Positions 50,483 to 62,082 of a stretch of DNA of 64,000 bases are shown here, one piece after another. The position numbers and the translations under genes were made by a program. Source of the stretch: Azadirachta indica. Taxonomy: Eukaryota > Streptophyta > Magnoliopsida > Sapindales > Meliaceae. Below the pieces are notes generated by a model. That model had not been told where the DNA came from. It saw nothing but the letters and a program-made list of their open reading frames with translations, and ran no database searches. The DNA lies in assembly GCA_022749755.1 (NCBI GenBank), contig CM040445.1, forward strand, positions 11,801,182-11,865,181, written 5' to 3'. The first letter of the stretch is position 1. Each line of letters opens with the position of its first letter.

Positions 50483-50648
50483 TGCCTTATCTACCATCTC
50501 TTTCTTTGAAGAAAAGAGAAACGAACAACTCGACTCATGAAGTTAATTCCTTCTTTTTCCAACTTACCTTAAATTTGAATATTAGATCAAATCCATTTCT
50601 CCTCCTTCAATCAATCTCTCTCACAGAGTTTCCAAGAAAAATTCAACA

Positions 50649-50749
50649 ATGAGGTCCAAAACTACTCAATCTCCATTGAACATCAAGCTGTTTCTCCTCT
50701 GTGCTTTCTTCCTTCTCCTCCTTCTCTTCATCACTAAAACGAGCTTCTC

Positions 50750-50784
<35 letters not shown>

Positions 50785-51601
50785 TTCTTCTTCTTCTTCT
50801 TCCAATCAAAACTCTTCTGTCAACTCCACAGAAAGTGTAGATGTTCAAACCCAAGAAACAAAACCAGTAGCAGAAGCAGAAACTAAAAAGCCAGATTGCC
50901 CATCTCTTCCTTTCACTCAAACTTGCAACAAAATCTCACCTTCATTGGCCAATGCTCTTGTTCATTATGCAACCACTAACATCACCCCACAGCAAACCCT
51001 AAAAGAAATCTCAGTTTCGCTCAGAGTCCTGGAAAAGAAATCCCCCTGCAACTTTCTCGTCTTCGGCCTTGGCCACGACAGCTTAATGTGGACATCTGTC
51101 AACCACGGCGGCCGCACCGTTTTCCTCGAAGAAGACAAGTCCTGGATCGACCAAATCAAGCAGAAAATTCCAACCCTCGAATCCTACCACGTTCAGTACA
51201 ACACCAAGGTTCATCAGGCTGACGAACTCATAGAGATTGGATCGAGGGAAGAATGCAAAGCTGTGAGCGACCCCAGATTCTCCAAGTGTCCGCTGGCGCT
51301 GAAGGATTTTCCTGCTGACATCTACGATACAGAATGGGACCTGATCATGGTCGACGCGCCTACCGGGTACCACGACGCGGCGCCGGGGAGGATGACGGCG
51401 ATCTACACGGCGGGGCTGATGGCGAGGAATAAGGAGAATGGTGAGACAGATGTGTTTGTTCATGATGTAGATAGAACTGTTGAGGATAAGTTTTCAAAGG
51501 CTTTCCTATGTGAAGGATATTTGAAGGAACAGGAAGGACGATTAAGGCATTTTACTGTTCCTAGTCATAGAACTAGATTGGGAAGGCCATTTTGCCCTTA
51601 G
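50649..51601 (+). CDS. GXMT: Glucuronoxylan 4-O-methyltransferase (DUF579), frame broken in a repeat
   Basis: Golgi type II enzyme that transfers methyl from SAM to O-4 of glucuronic acid on xylan in secondary walls. Single exon. The ATG at 50649 opens MRSKTTQSPLNIKLF and a hydrophobic anchor (LLCAFFLLLLLF). The catalytic region starts near 50930 and contains LVHYATTNITPQQTL, CNFLVFGLGHDSLMW (SAM pocket), HGGRTVFLEED, CPLALKDFPADIYDTEWD, MVDAPTGYHDAAPGRM and FVHDVDR, ending in the signature GRPFCP. The two parts are in different frames. The ATG frame reads the (CAT)11(CTT)6 repeat as His and Leu and stops at 50838-50840; the catalytic frame reads the same repeat as Ser and has no nearby ATG. 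A 1- or 2-base indel in or near 50738-50801 explains this, either as a true lesion or an assembly error in the repeat. Confidence 0.85.
50751..50801 (+). repeat. (CAT)11(CTT)6 coding microsatellite
   Basis: Eleven CAT units followed by six CTT units within the stem region of the GXMT gene. In the catalytic frame it encodes a Ser run, which fits the serine-rich stem of homologues. It is the likely site of the frame change. Confidence 0.95.
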
Positions 51602-53053
51602 ATTATTTTTCTTTTTAATTTTAATATTTCTGTTTCATATTTTATACTCTCAATTGAGTTTTTTTTTTTTTTTTGGATTATATATAATATAATTAAATAT
51701 TGGATATTGAATGAAAAGGGTTTTTCCCTCTGAATTGTTTGAATTAATTTTTGTTGTTTTAAATGAGTTTGAAATTCGAGTAATCTTTTTAAGGTTTTGA
51801 TTATATATTAATGATTAATGCAGTTGATATGGTTTAAGAATTTTGTTTTTTATTTTACTTTTTTTTAGGATTACAAGATTTTCGTAGTTGATCCAACAAT
51901 ATGCGTTCTTCTACATTTCTTTTTAATAAAAAAGAGCAAGTTTTCAATATGTTAATCTAAAAATTATTGTAAATATTACTTAAATCATTAATTTTTTTTG
52001 CTTTTATAGCATTTTTAGGATCGAGACCCACAAATTAATTTCATTTTTTTCCCTAATTTGAATATGCTTTATTAAAATTGAAACAAATATTTACTAACAA
52101 TCCATACATAAACAAATAGATAAAGAAACAAATTGAGAAGATAAATTAATCATATCAATTGGACAAAATTAATAGGAAGGGAATGGAATTTGTTAACACA
52201 TAATTAAAGTAAGAGAGTAATCATGTTTGGTAGTGGTAATGAATGATTAACCAATACGAGTTGTCTCTTAATCTAGCTATGAAGGTGAAAAACTAATTAC
52301 CATAAACATCTTTAATTATTAGGTTAAAAGTTAAAAATAAAATCTAAAAATAATTAAGGAAAGGATCATCGATAAGAGAAAAAAAGGCAGAAAATTACGG
52401 TCATTCTTTTGGAGAGCCAAATGAGGCTCCAATATTCTCAAAATTTTAGTAGGAAAATGTGTTTATAAAATTAATATTTAATACAAAAATTTATTTATTT
52501 CTTTCATTTTGTAAGACAAAGATGAGTAAATTGGATTATGTTTGTGGACAACAATTTTTTTCCTCCCATATGGTACAAATATTAAATAAATATTAAAAAA
52601 AGAAAAAAAGGAATTTTTTTATTATTTTTGAGTTTAATAATAATTCTTTGAAACATTTTCGTTTTGCTTTACAGATATTTTTCATTTTACATAGATTACA
52701 GAACTTGTTCACTCTCCATGTTAGATTTTTTTTATAATTATTATTATGGTTTAGAAATTACATGTAATTAATAATGTCTCTATTTTTTAAAAAAGAATAA
52801 TATTATTATTCATTACTCTCTACATATGTAAAAGTAAAAATATAGGAAAATTGTGAAAAAAAAAAAAGAAAAAGAAAAAAATCACGGTAATTACTAAACG
52901 GGGCAGGGATAATATTAACTTTGTTTCCAAACGACCCGAAAGCAACTCTCGCAAGCAAACAGGAGCTCTATCTAAATCGGAGGGATAAAAAACTGAACGC
53001 ACGCTCCGGCGGAGCAAAGAAGCGGAAAGAAGCAGGCGCCAAAAGGTTTTTCG
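51602..53053. other. Intergenic, AT-rich
   Basis: 3' UTR of the GXMT gene, then A/T-rich sequence with poly-T (51660-51675) and poly-A runs (near 52857-52880). A GC-richer leader for the next gene begins near 52920. No other gene seen. Confidence 0.6.
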
Positions 53054-54710
53054 ATGGGGAAAGCGAAGAAGGATTTGCTAACGAAAGCGCCATGGAGAGG
53101 AGAAGAAGACGAAGAAGCGAACAAATTCAAGGACGCCAAGCTGAAAGTGACGAGCGAGGCTGGCTCCACCCCAACAATGCACGTTCCTCGCAAGAAGAAG
53201 ACTTCTAAATACGATGATCTCAACGACGATGAGAACGACCTTCAACTTGACCCTCAACTCCGTTACAGCTTCCAGCGCAATTTCCAGGTAATTTGTTTGG
53301 ATACCAGTTCGTGTTTTGTGATTTTGTTGCTTGTTTTGTTGTTCAATTGTGGAATTTCGTATAAAGGTTCTTCCTTTGCTGGTTGGTGTCCTTGATATAG
53401 CAGAATTAGCAGAATTTGTTTGTATGTTAGGTTTAGAATTCTTGAAATTTGGTAAGCCTTTGATTACTAACGCTGGCACTCATCAAAAAGCTTAAGCTTT
53501 CGGGTTAAACAGTTTGGTAACATGATATTAAAATCAAGCTTTTATTTTTAGTTTCATCGAATTTGGACGGTTTAAGCATTTGCGTGGAGTGGTTAACTAA
53601 CATGATATCAAAATCAAGGTCTAATTTTTGGTTTCGGTGGATTTTGATAGCTTAAGTTTTTGGGTGGAGTGTTTAACTAACAATATTAATGTCAATTTCT
53701 GATTTTTTAATGATTAATGCTTCTGCTGACTTTTTGATTATGTGCAACTTAAGTTGCTTTTTCTCTAAGCACAGGCTTCCAGAATATGGTGGAAAGAACT
53801 TAAAATACTGTACAACACTTTGCTGTGTTCATTTGAATACTTTTTAATCAAGTACACAGTGTTAACTTTATCAATCTGATTGCTGCCAGTATGCTTGATT
53901 TGTTTGTTTAGTAGCAAAATGCAATGATGAAACATTGGATTGGCGCTATTGTTGTTGAAAAGGATAGTGGTGCACATCAAGAATGAGTGAAGGAATTTTG
54001 TAGCTTTTATGTTATGCTTCTGTATTGTTAGTTGTACACAAATCACACAATGCTTACCTTTCCGTCTAATTGATGCTTTAATGGCTGTACAGTAGCTCTC
54101 TGCTGAAAACTATACCACTTTTCGTCTTTCTGTTGTTTGCACCAAATATATTTTTCTTAACGTATTTTTGTTTAATAAATCTTTTCACGTTTCATGTTCA
54201 ATGAATTTGTAAATTTTTCGTGGTCATACAGTTTCTCCAACGAGTATTCAGCATTGACACCATTGTCAAGCCTCTTCCACCAGCCATGGCCTACAATGTT
54301 TCTCGCAACTTGAGTTTCTTCACACGGATTTTCACTCAGTTCTTTGGTAAGCTTGATTTCAGTGACCTTATTTTGCAGCTGAGTAGATGGAAAATGAATA
54401 AATTTATACATAGTTAAACTGTTTCAGCTGAGTTAATTTTAAGGGTTCTTTTCCTTTTCCGTGTCTTTGTTAAAAAGATTTTTCTTATGCTTTAGGTGTA
54501 GCATCTTATAATAATTGGCATAACACGTGAAATTGTATCTCAATTTGAACTATACCCTTGGATTTTTGTCGTATGCTTATTGTATTGCAGCATTGTTGTC
54601 CTGTAAATAATTTGGTTGTGACTTGGTCTGTTACAGATCCTGAAGGTATTGCCAACGCCCAGAAATCACTTGGCTTAGGACAAGAAGAAAAAGTTCGTCG
54701 TGTTCGTTGA
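53054..54710 (+). CDS. Small conserved plant protein of unknown function (At1g33810-like)
   Basis: I do not know a function. Three exons: 53054-53287, 54232-54346 and 54637-54710, 140 residues. The N-terminal half is highly charged (MGKAKKDLLTKAPWRGEEDE, HVPRKKKTSKYDDLNDDEND) and probably disordered. The second half is more ordered, with LRYSFQRNFQ, FLQRVFSIDTIVKPLPPAMA and NLSFFTRIFTQFF, then a short basic tail GQEEKVRRVR. The ATG at 53054 is in good context (TCGATGG). In Arabidopsis I recall a similar protein next to GXMT1 (At1g33800/At1g33810), matching the order seen here. Confidence 0.85.
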
Positions 54711-55427
54711 AGAAAAATATTTAGTTATGCCCCATGTTCTCTGAGGTTGTAATTTTGACTGTACTTGGATCTTCACAACTTTAAGAATATTTCACATTAT
54801 TTATTTTCTGGAATGATGATAAGCCAATGCTTACCTTGAAGTCTCAACTAGGCCAGTGAAATTTATGGCTTCCAGTTTGCCGCTTTGCTTAAAACTGAAA
54901 GGCCCTTCTAAATCTGGAGAGTGCCAGAAAATGGTTTATAGATGGGCTTAAATCTGCTCGAAACAAGAACCTCAGAAGTCATAATTTGCTGCTTTTGTAC
55001 TCGTGCTACGGAATAAGTAAACTGCAGAAGCACTTTTACGGTCCATCAGAACTACAATAAATGTAAAATGGAAAGAAAAATACTTGTTCACTGAAATTTA
55101 CAGTTTTGAAACTAAAATTTACAGTTTCAGTGAAACCCAGTCATTCTAAGTTTCTAACGGAGAACAGAAACAAAATTTCTCTGTCATTATCCTGAACAAA
55201 TATCAGTTAACCAATTACACAGCAAAACTAAAACAACGGGCCTACTTGCAATATCTATACCTTGATTCAATTTACATTTTTAGTTCCTAAAACCTTGTAC
55301 TAGATATATTTTAGATGGAGAAAAAAGGAGTGACAATTCTTTACAGTTCTGTATTCAGGGATTCTTTTGCTATGCGGAGGCAATATGAAATAGTAGTGGC
55401 AACGAATGTAAGTTGCACTATATTGCT
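54711..55427. other. Convergent 3' UTRs and intergenic
   Basis: It lies between the small unknown gene (+) and the LysM gene (-). No gene seen; base composition is mixed and consistent with UTRs. Confidence 0.6.
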
Positions 55428-57611
55428 TTATTCAGGGGAACCTCCACGCCAATATCCCCATTTACTCATTCCACATTCTGACAGAAATTTCTCATATTCA
55501 TGCTCAAGTTTGCGGTAAGCATGTGATGACTCTTCAAAGGAGACTTGAGCTTCGTCTTCTGATGGATCCTGCTGAGGGCGGCAAAATTAAAAAAAAAAAA
55601 AACACAGAGAGAGAGAGAGAGAAATTCCATCAAATAACTGTAAATATTAGATTCTTTTCTAAAGTAAATTTTACAGCAGCAGAGGAACGTATACTTACAT
55701 TGCAATCTGATATTGAGTCAGAATCCAAGGCATCTCCTTCTATTATGTCAGGGAGAGCAGATTTCCACCGTACATTTTTGGAACCATGACGATGTCCTTT
55801 AGATTCATTTACTGCTTGGCATCCCGAATCTCCAGTGATTCTAGCATGAAATGCACCAATCATGCATCTGAGGCAAAATGCTATAAGAGGAACCAGAACT
55901 AGAAAATAACCAGCGGTTTTAGCCTGAGGATAGAATGAATGAGCCCGTTAAGGTTGATAATATTGATGAATTGACAAGACAAAATACAATTTGCAGATAA
56001 AACAAAATTCAAATTACCAAAGACAATGCTGTAAGTACTTTAAAGATCTGCTTACATGTGGTAAACCATGAGTGATTTGCACGGTAAAATTCTTCCTCTC
56101 CAAAATTCCATCAATGATATTTAGGGATCGCCAACGAATTTCTTTTGGATCAAAGCTACATAGTCTGTTCTTCCTAGTCTGTCAAACATCATAGTGCACA
56201 ATTGTGCAGCATTAGAAACAAGATGTTGGAATAAATTCAGCATTCATAATGCAAATGTAATGAATTTCCAAGCATGAAGCAACTTATGTGATGTAAAATT
56301 TGATTATGATGTCAAAAAAATATTGGAGCATATGTCAATGCATCAAAATAATACTTCACTGAGTCAAACAATCTGCTAAACCAAAAGCATTTTATTCATT
56401 TAAAATGTCACCAAACCTTCATTTGAAAGTGTACCTCAAATTTAAGTTAAAATAAGATATAATAGATCTATTTGTCTTCAACCTGTGAACATGTGACCAT
56501 ATATTAATCAATTTCTTTTCATTTCTACTTAAACTCGAGAGAATATGCATACTATGAATATATGCTGAAACTTGAACATTTCCATTTTTGCCTTGGCTTC
56601 CCAAAATTTGGCACAGAACTCCCTATTTCAACTTACAGAAATAATGAATACATAAACCATCTACAGCAGTCAAAATACAAGTATAACCGACCAATCGACC
56701 TTCCACAATGGAACTTCAACAATTGCCATTCCCAACTTGCAAGAAAGTTAAGGCATTTTCATAAAGAAAACATTCCAATACCATGAACCTGTTTATCAAA
56801 ACATATATATTTTTCGTATTAACGTTTTTTTTTTTTGGTACAGAAAAAGGAAGCTCCCCAATCCAGCATATGATTCCACAACTCTCTTCTACCATCCTGA
56901 GAGATTTAACTAATTGAAACAACTAGTACCCAAAAACAACTCTCATATAATACAAAAACAGTTTAGAGAAAAACAGAAAAGCAACCAGAATATTTTGCTC
57001 ACCAATTGTGTTACTTCCCTGGAAAAAGAAGGGATGTTAAGTTTCTGTCCTTCAAAAACACTATCAATATCCACAATATTCTTATTTGCAGCGGCAATCG
57101 AATACACAGACACCCCATATTGCTTTGAAATCGAGGTCAAAGTCTCACCCCTGCCACCAAAACTCATTTATATTCAGTTGGGTAGGTTTGAAATGCTTCA
57201 AAAGCAAAACTTTAGAAACCCAACAACATCTTACTCTTTGACCACATGAACCAGCAGTTGTTTGGAATTCTTCAGACCATCTGCCATTTCCTGAAGTTGA
57301 ATTCTCCATTTCTGCAACCACAAAACATTTCATTTCCGTCCATTTTTTTACATTCATTATTATTCAAGAAGTTGCTCAGAATCCAGAGAAAAACTATGTT
57401 TTACCTTTGACAGACCTCTAAAATGCCGGTTGATAGACAAACTGAAAAAACAGAACCCGTAGAAGCAATAAACTATTCGTAAGTGAAGAAACAGAGAAAT
57501 TAAAAGAGTTTGAAAGTGATGAAGAACAGAAGGAAACCTGTGAGATGGGAATAATGTTTTTTGATTTGGAAGAAGCAGAACTCCTCGTCTGTGGCTTAGC
57601 TTCGGCTCCAT
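55428..57611 (-). CDS. LysM-domain protein with one membrane segment
   Basis: LysM domains bind N-acetylglucosamine glycans; the role of this intracellular-type plant protein is unknown to me. Seven exons on the minus strand: 57538-57611, 57405-57441, 57235-57311, 57015-57150, 56056-56178, 55699-55923 and 55428-55568; 270 residues with consistent phases. The N-terminus (MEPKLSHRRGVLLLPNQKT) is basic and could be an organelle targeting peptide. One LysM spans exons 3-4: LLVHVVKE, GETLTSISKQYGVSVYSI, AAANKNIVDIDSVFEGQ and LNIPS. Exon 6 has a hydrophobic helix (GYFLVLVPLIAFCL). Exon 7 is acidic and ends YWRGGSPE. The start at 57609-57611 is chosen because only this frame passes exon 2; the neighbouring frame is stopped there. 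Exons 2-4 have an inverted, broken copy at 59580-60009. Confidence 0.85.
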
Positions 57612-57830
57612 CAAAATCACACAAAGCCAAAGAGATTTATTGTTTATATGTGTTCCTGTAAGTGCTTTTTCACACAAATATCCCAATTAAAAAATTTTAC
57701 GTAAATATACCAGTTGTTATTTATTTTGTTATGAATATTATGCTTTATCCCTATAAACAAAAGAAGACAAGATATCTACTTGTATTTTGAAAAAAATAAA
57801 GATATTTTTATGATATAATTTAAGTATTTT

Positions 57831-58367
57831 ACCCCTCTATTATTAAAAATATATAAAATAATAATATTATTTTTATTTTGTACTTTATAATAATTAATAT
57901 AATTTTATTATAACATTTAAATTTAAAAATTTAATATATCTTCATATCTTAACCCTTAATTATTGATTTCCTTCAAAACTTATAATAAAATATTTACAAT
58001 ATTTAATTATATATAATTTTTAAAATATATCATATTATTAAAATAAATTATTTAAAAAATTATATATAATTAATTGTAGAACTTTTTATAATATAAAATT
58101 TGTTGTCAAAATTTTTTAAATATTTATAAAATTATAAAAAATTTTGACAATATTAATTATACATAATTTTTAAAATAAACTATTTTAATAATATGATATA
58201 TTTTTAAAAATATATAATTACATATTATATAAATTTGATAATAAATTTGGAAGAAAACAAATAAATAAGTTTCAATATATTATTATTTTTAAATTTAAAT
58301 ATCAGAATATATCTATTATAAAATAAAAAATAAAGATAATATAATTATTTTATATATTTTTAAGGGG
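57831..58367. mobile_element. Foldback MITE-like element 1 (about 540 bases)
   Basis: The two halves are inverted copies. The left end begins ACCCCTCTATTATTAAAAAT and continues ATATAAAATAAT; the right end read in reverse gives CCCCTTAAAAATATATAAAA. The inner parts share TATCATATTATTAAAATA and AAAATTATATATAATTAAT in opposite orientation. There is no coding capacity. Target-site duplications are not clear. Confidence 0.65.
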
Positions 58368-59545
58368 TTTTAACACATATCTCCCCTAAGATTTAATATT
58401 TTAACATTTAGATGAAAGGTTTAAAGAAATATACACTTAACTCCCCTGAACTTTTAGTTGACTATCCAATTTTATTTATATGATTATAATATCTTTAATT
58501 GCTTCAAAGTAAAACATAAGAAATTCAATTTATATCTAATCAAAAATAATTTTTTTTATATTTATTTAAAAATTAAAAATTTAATTAATGACAATTTAAT
58601 TTGCGATTTTAACACTTAAATAAAAATTTTAAGATAAGACATATTTACCTCCCTTGAACCATCAATTGACCATGTATTTTCACTTAAAATGACTATAATA
58701 CATTTAATTATTTTAAAATAAAGTTTAAGAAACTCAATTTTAATTTATTTGATGTTCAAAAAATTAAAATAATTAAAATTTTGATTAATGATAATTATAA
58801 GTTATATTCATTTAATATTTATTTAAATTAAAAAATTTATTTAATGATATTTAAAATTAGCAATTTATTCATATTCATATTTTTTCTAATTTTCCGTCAT
58901 TGGGTAGTTTCATCAAATTTTTTGCATAAACCCAAAAGTTTACATTTACTTTACGAGTCATAAGATTGATATTGAAGTGTAGATTTAATATAAATGTGTA
59001 TGACATAGATCTTGTATTAAAGTATTTTTATAAGAAGAGTGAGATTGATAAACTTATGAAATTATTTAGTGAAATAAAAAAAAATATAGTTTATTGTTGA
59101 AAAATTTGTAAAAGAAGAGAGTAAGAAAGGTAGCGGCTTTGCATATTAAAATTTGAGATTTGGATAAATATAATATATGAATAAAAATTAAATTCCTATT
59201 TTGAGTAAATATTAAATAAATGTAAACTAAAATTATCAAGTTAAATTATTATTAATTAAATTCTTAATTTCAATAAATATTAAATATATGTAAACTAAAA
59301 TTGTTAAATTAAATTGTCATTAATTAAATTTCTAATTTTTAAATAAATATAAATAAAAATTATTTTTGATTACATACAAATTGAATTTCTTATACTTTAC
59401 TTTAAAGTAATTAAAGGTATTATAATCATATAAATAAAATTGGATGGTCAACTAATAGTTCAGGGGAGGTAAATGTAACTTTTCTTAAACATTTCATCTA
59501 AGTGTTAAGATTTGAAGCCTCAGAAGAGTTATATGTTAAAATCCC
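58364..59545. mobile_element. Foldback element 2 with long inverted arms (about 1.2 kb)
   Basis: The left arm (58364-58620) and right arm (59275-59545) are inverted copies. Both, read inward, show GGGNTTTTAACA, later TTAGATGAAA, CCTCCCCTGAAC or ACTCCCCTGAAC, TTAGTTGAC, and CCAATTTTATTTATATGATT. The left side also holds a second, direct and more diverged copy of the arm starting near 58610. There is no open frame of note. It abuts element 1 and its right end lies about 35 bases from the LysM copy. Confidence 0.75.
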
Positions 59546-59579
59546 TTTTTCAAAATGTCTATGGTTTCTGTTTTTTTAG

Positions 59580-60117
59580 TTTGTCTATCAACCGGCATTT
59601 TGGAGCTCTGTCAAAGGTAAAATATTGTATTTCTCCGGATTCTGAGCAACTTCTTGAATTATAATGAACGTTTAAAAAATGGGTGGAAATGAAATGTTTT
59701 TTGGTTGCAGAAATGGAGAATTCAACTTCAGGAAATGGCAGATGGTCTGAAGAATTCCAAACACTTGCTGGTTCAAGTGGTCAAAGAGTAAGATTTTGTT
59801 GGGTTCTTAAAAGTTGTGATTTTTGATGCATTTGAAACCTACCCAACTGAATATATATGAGTTTTGGTGGCGGGGGTGAGACTTTGACCTCGATTTCAAA
59901 GCAATATGGGGTGTCTGTGTATTCGATTGCCGCTGCAAATAAGAATATTGTGGATATTGATAGTGTTTTTAAAGGACAGAAACTTAACATCCCTTCTTCT
60001 TCCAGGGAAGAAGTACAAGTGTTGAGCAATATATTCTGGTTGCTTCTCTGGTTTTTTCTAAACTGTTTTTGGATACTGGTTGGTTCAATTACTTAAATCT
60101 CTCAGGATAGTAGAAGA
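59580..60117 (+). pseudogene. Inverted partial copy of LysM gene exons 2-4
   Basis: Equivalents of LysM exons 2 (59580-59616), 3 (59711-59787) and 4 (59874-60009) with the introns between and after them, in opposite orientation to the parent at 56886-57441. Protein identity is high, for example KNSKHLLVQVVKE against KNSKQLLVHVVKE, and SVFKGQ against SVFEGQ. Exon 1 and exons 5-7 are absent. The acceptor of exon 4 reads CGG where the parent has CAG, so it cannot splice normally. The intron after exon 4 is copied up to about 60117, where the large inverted repeat begins. A nonfunctional fragment. Confidence 0.9.
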
Positions 60118-60673
60118 GAGATGTTGAGATGCGAGAATAAATAAAAAAGAGTTTATGAACTTAATAGTTAATAAATATTTTATATTGATGAACTTGTATA
60201 TATTATATTGATTCCCATACAGTATTATGATCATTATTGAAACATTAAAGTTTCGAAATAGCACTTTAATTGGCAAGAGATGGACCAAAAATTATAACAC
60301 CTCTATTTTGACACTATCTAAATTAATTACACCATATGACTAATAAACAATTTGACTAATTTTAATTTTCCGATTATTCATGAAAAATTAATTAAATTAA
60401 AATAATTAAAGTGGGATGGGATAGCAGAAAATGTAAAAAAATAAATAAATATAATTAAACACTGAAAATTAATTAAGAATAATTTTATTTTGTTACCAAA
60501 TAATTAATGTGTTGGAGTTGGTAATTATTACATAAATAGTAATTGTTGTAAACAAAAGAGATGAAAGTAGTTTGCAACAATTATATAATTAAGGAAAGAA
60601 CCAAATCACATTAATCAAATAATTAATTAATTAATTAATTAATTAATTAATCAATTAATTGGTGATTGGTAAT

Positions 60674-61025
60674 TTAAGCGGATCCACAAACAATTTCACA
60701 ACTGCAACTTCGTTTAGCAGGTGGAACATCTGTACAAATGCAGTTCTTAGGCATCTTACTTGCACCAAATGCTCCCAGAAAATCAAGCAAACATTTTGTT
60801 TTTCCATCGCTCCCACAAGCTTCTGCTCGAGGAGGCAGCGTTTGTCGACAATATTTTAGTTGCTGCCCTGTAATATAATTAACATAATATAATCAAATAA
60901 GTTCATATTTTTAAAAATAAATCAAAATCAAAATGCAAACAAGTTATACCTTCAATTTTGACCAAGGAGATAGCAGAAAGGAGAACACATAAAAGCAATA
61001 TTGGCACGACTGTTGTTGGCTTCAT
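60674..61025 (-). CDS. Defensin-like secreted cysteine-rich peptide, copy A
   Basis: Small secreted peptide of the plant defensin-like/low-molecular-weight cysteine-rich group (possibly SLR1-BP/LCR type); target unknown. Two exons on the minus strand: 60950-61025 and 60674-60867, 89 residues, with the phase-1 intron right after the signal peptide region that is typical of this family. The signal peptide is MKPTTVVPILLLCVLLSAIS and following residues, likely cleaved near G26. The mature part has eight cysteines at 32, 43, 51, 68, 70, 80, 82 and 86, including the CIC and CSC pairs, enough for four disulfides. Other motifs are KTKCLLDFLGAFG and CTDVPPAKRSCSC. The protein is identical to copy B. 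It is transcribed away from copy B. Confidence 0.9.
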
Positions 61026-61119
61026 GTTCACGATCGTTTAATTTGCTTTCAGGAAATGTTTTCTTTTCAAACGATCAAGCTGTGTGTTTGTGAATGATTG
61101 TGTAATGTAAATACCTAGC

Positions 61120-61129
61120 TATATATATA
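61120..61129 (-). promoter_or_regulatory. TATA box of defensin-like copy A
   Basis: A TATATATA tract about 95 bases upstream of the copy A start codon, mirrored exactly in copy B. Confidence 0.6.
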
Positions 61130-61978
61130 GGGCGATATGTAATATGTAGGGAAGTGTATACATTAATGAGAGGGATATATTTTATATGGTAATTAAAAAC
61201 CGAAATATATTATACTCCCTCTTTTGGAAATATTTTATAGAAAATAATATTAAAGAAATCCCATTTATCCATGCATGCAATTAATTAGTTTCCTTTTTAT
61301 ATATAATATATATATATATATATTAATTGCTAGTTACCTAATTAAATTTGGCAACGCGAGCAAGGATTGGATTGTTTTGTTGCATATAAATAACCTAGAG
61401 AGAGTGCTTATTAAATTGGGGTTCCTAATATGCAAATAAATGGTATCTCCTGGTTATTAATATCATAATAATATACAATATTTATTGAGAATTCAATACC
61501 CTTAATGTGGAAAATAAATAATTGATCTTATTGTAATTTCATCTTAATGTGGAAAATAAAATTGTTTAAAATACCCATACAATAAGATCAATTATTTATT
61601 TTCCACATTAAGGGTATTGAATTCTCAATAAATATTGTATATTATTATGATATTAATAACCATGAGCTACCATTTATTTGCATATTAGGAACCCCAATTT
61701 AATAAGCACTCTCTCTAGGTTATTTATATGCAACAAAACAATCCAATCCTTGCTCGTGTTGCCAAATTTAATTAGGTAACTAGCAATTAATATATATATA
61801 TATTATATATAAAAGGAAACTAATTAATTGCATGCATGGATAAATGGGATTTCTTTAATATTATTTTCTATAAAATATTTCCAAAAGAGGGAGTATAATA
61901 TATTTCGGTTTTTAATTACCATATAAAATATATCCCTCTCATTAATGTATACACTTCCCTACATATTACATATCGCCC

Positions 61979-61988
61979 TATATATATA
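61979..61988 (+). promoter_or_regulatory. TATA box of defensin-like copy B
   Basis: A TATATATA tract about 95 bases upstream of the copy B ATG, followed by the same CTAGGTATTTACATTACAC leader sequence as copy A. Confidence 0.6.
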
Positions 61989-62082
61989 GCTAGGTATTTA
62001 CATTACACAATCATTCACAAACACACAGCTTGATCGTTTGAAAAGAAAACATTTCCTGAAAGCAAATTAAACGATCGTGAAC

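Larger units (their letters stand above)
60118..61533. repeat. Left arm of a large inverted repeat
   Basis: About 1.4 kb that pairs in inverted orientation with 61580-62952. It contains defensin-like gene copy A with its promoter and 3' flank, including an (ATTA)n run at 60621-60650. Differences between arms are scattered substitutions and small indels; the coding parts appear identical. A 46-base spacer (61534-61579) separates the arms. Confidence 0.95.

Noticed and set aside
50701..50886. Frame with a long Ile and Phe run over the CAT/CTT repeat
   Set aside because: It is the third reading of the microsatellite and joins neither the anchor nor the catalytic domain.
52921..53208. Frame over the first exon of the small unknown gene
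   Set aside because: Arg/Lys-rich shadow of the real frame starting at 53054, which alone splices in phase.
57418..57630. Frame beginning near 57630 with LALCDFDGAEAKP as LysM exon 1
   Set aside because: It starts with TTG, and continuing it into exon 2 gives a TAG. The overlapping frame from ATG 57611 passes all junctions in phase.
58400..59500. Possible transposase gene inside foldback element 2
   Set aside because: No open frame of useful length in any direction; the element is non-autonomous.
60659..60859. Open frame on the plus strand at 60659-60859 and its twin at 62249-62449 (-)
   Set aside because: Both are antisense to exon 2 of the defensin-like genes; the sense strand has a signal peptide, intron and eight cysteines.
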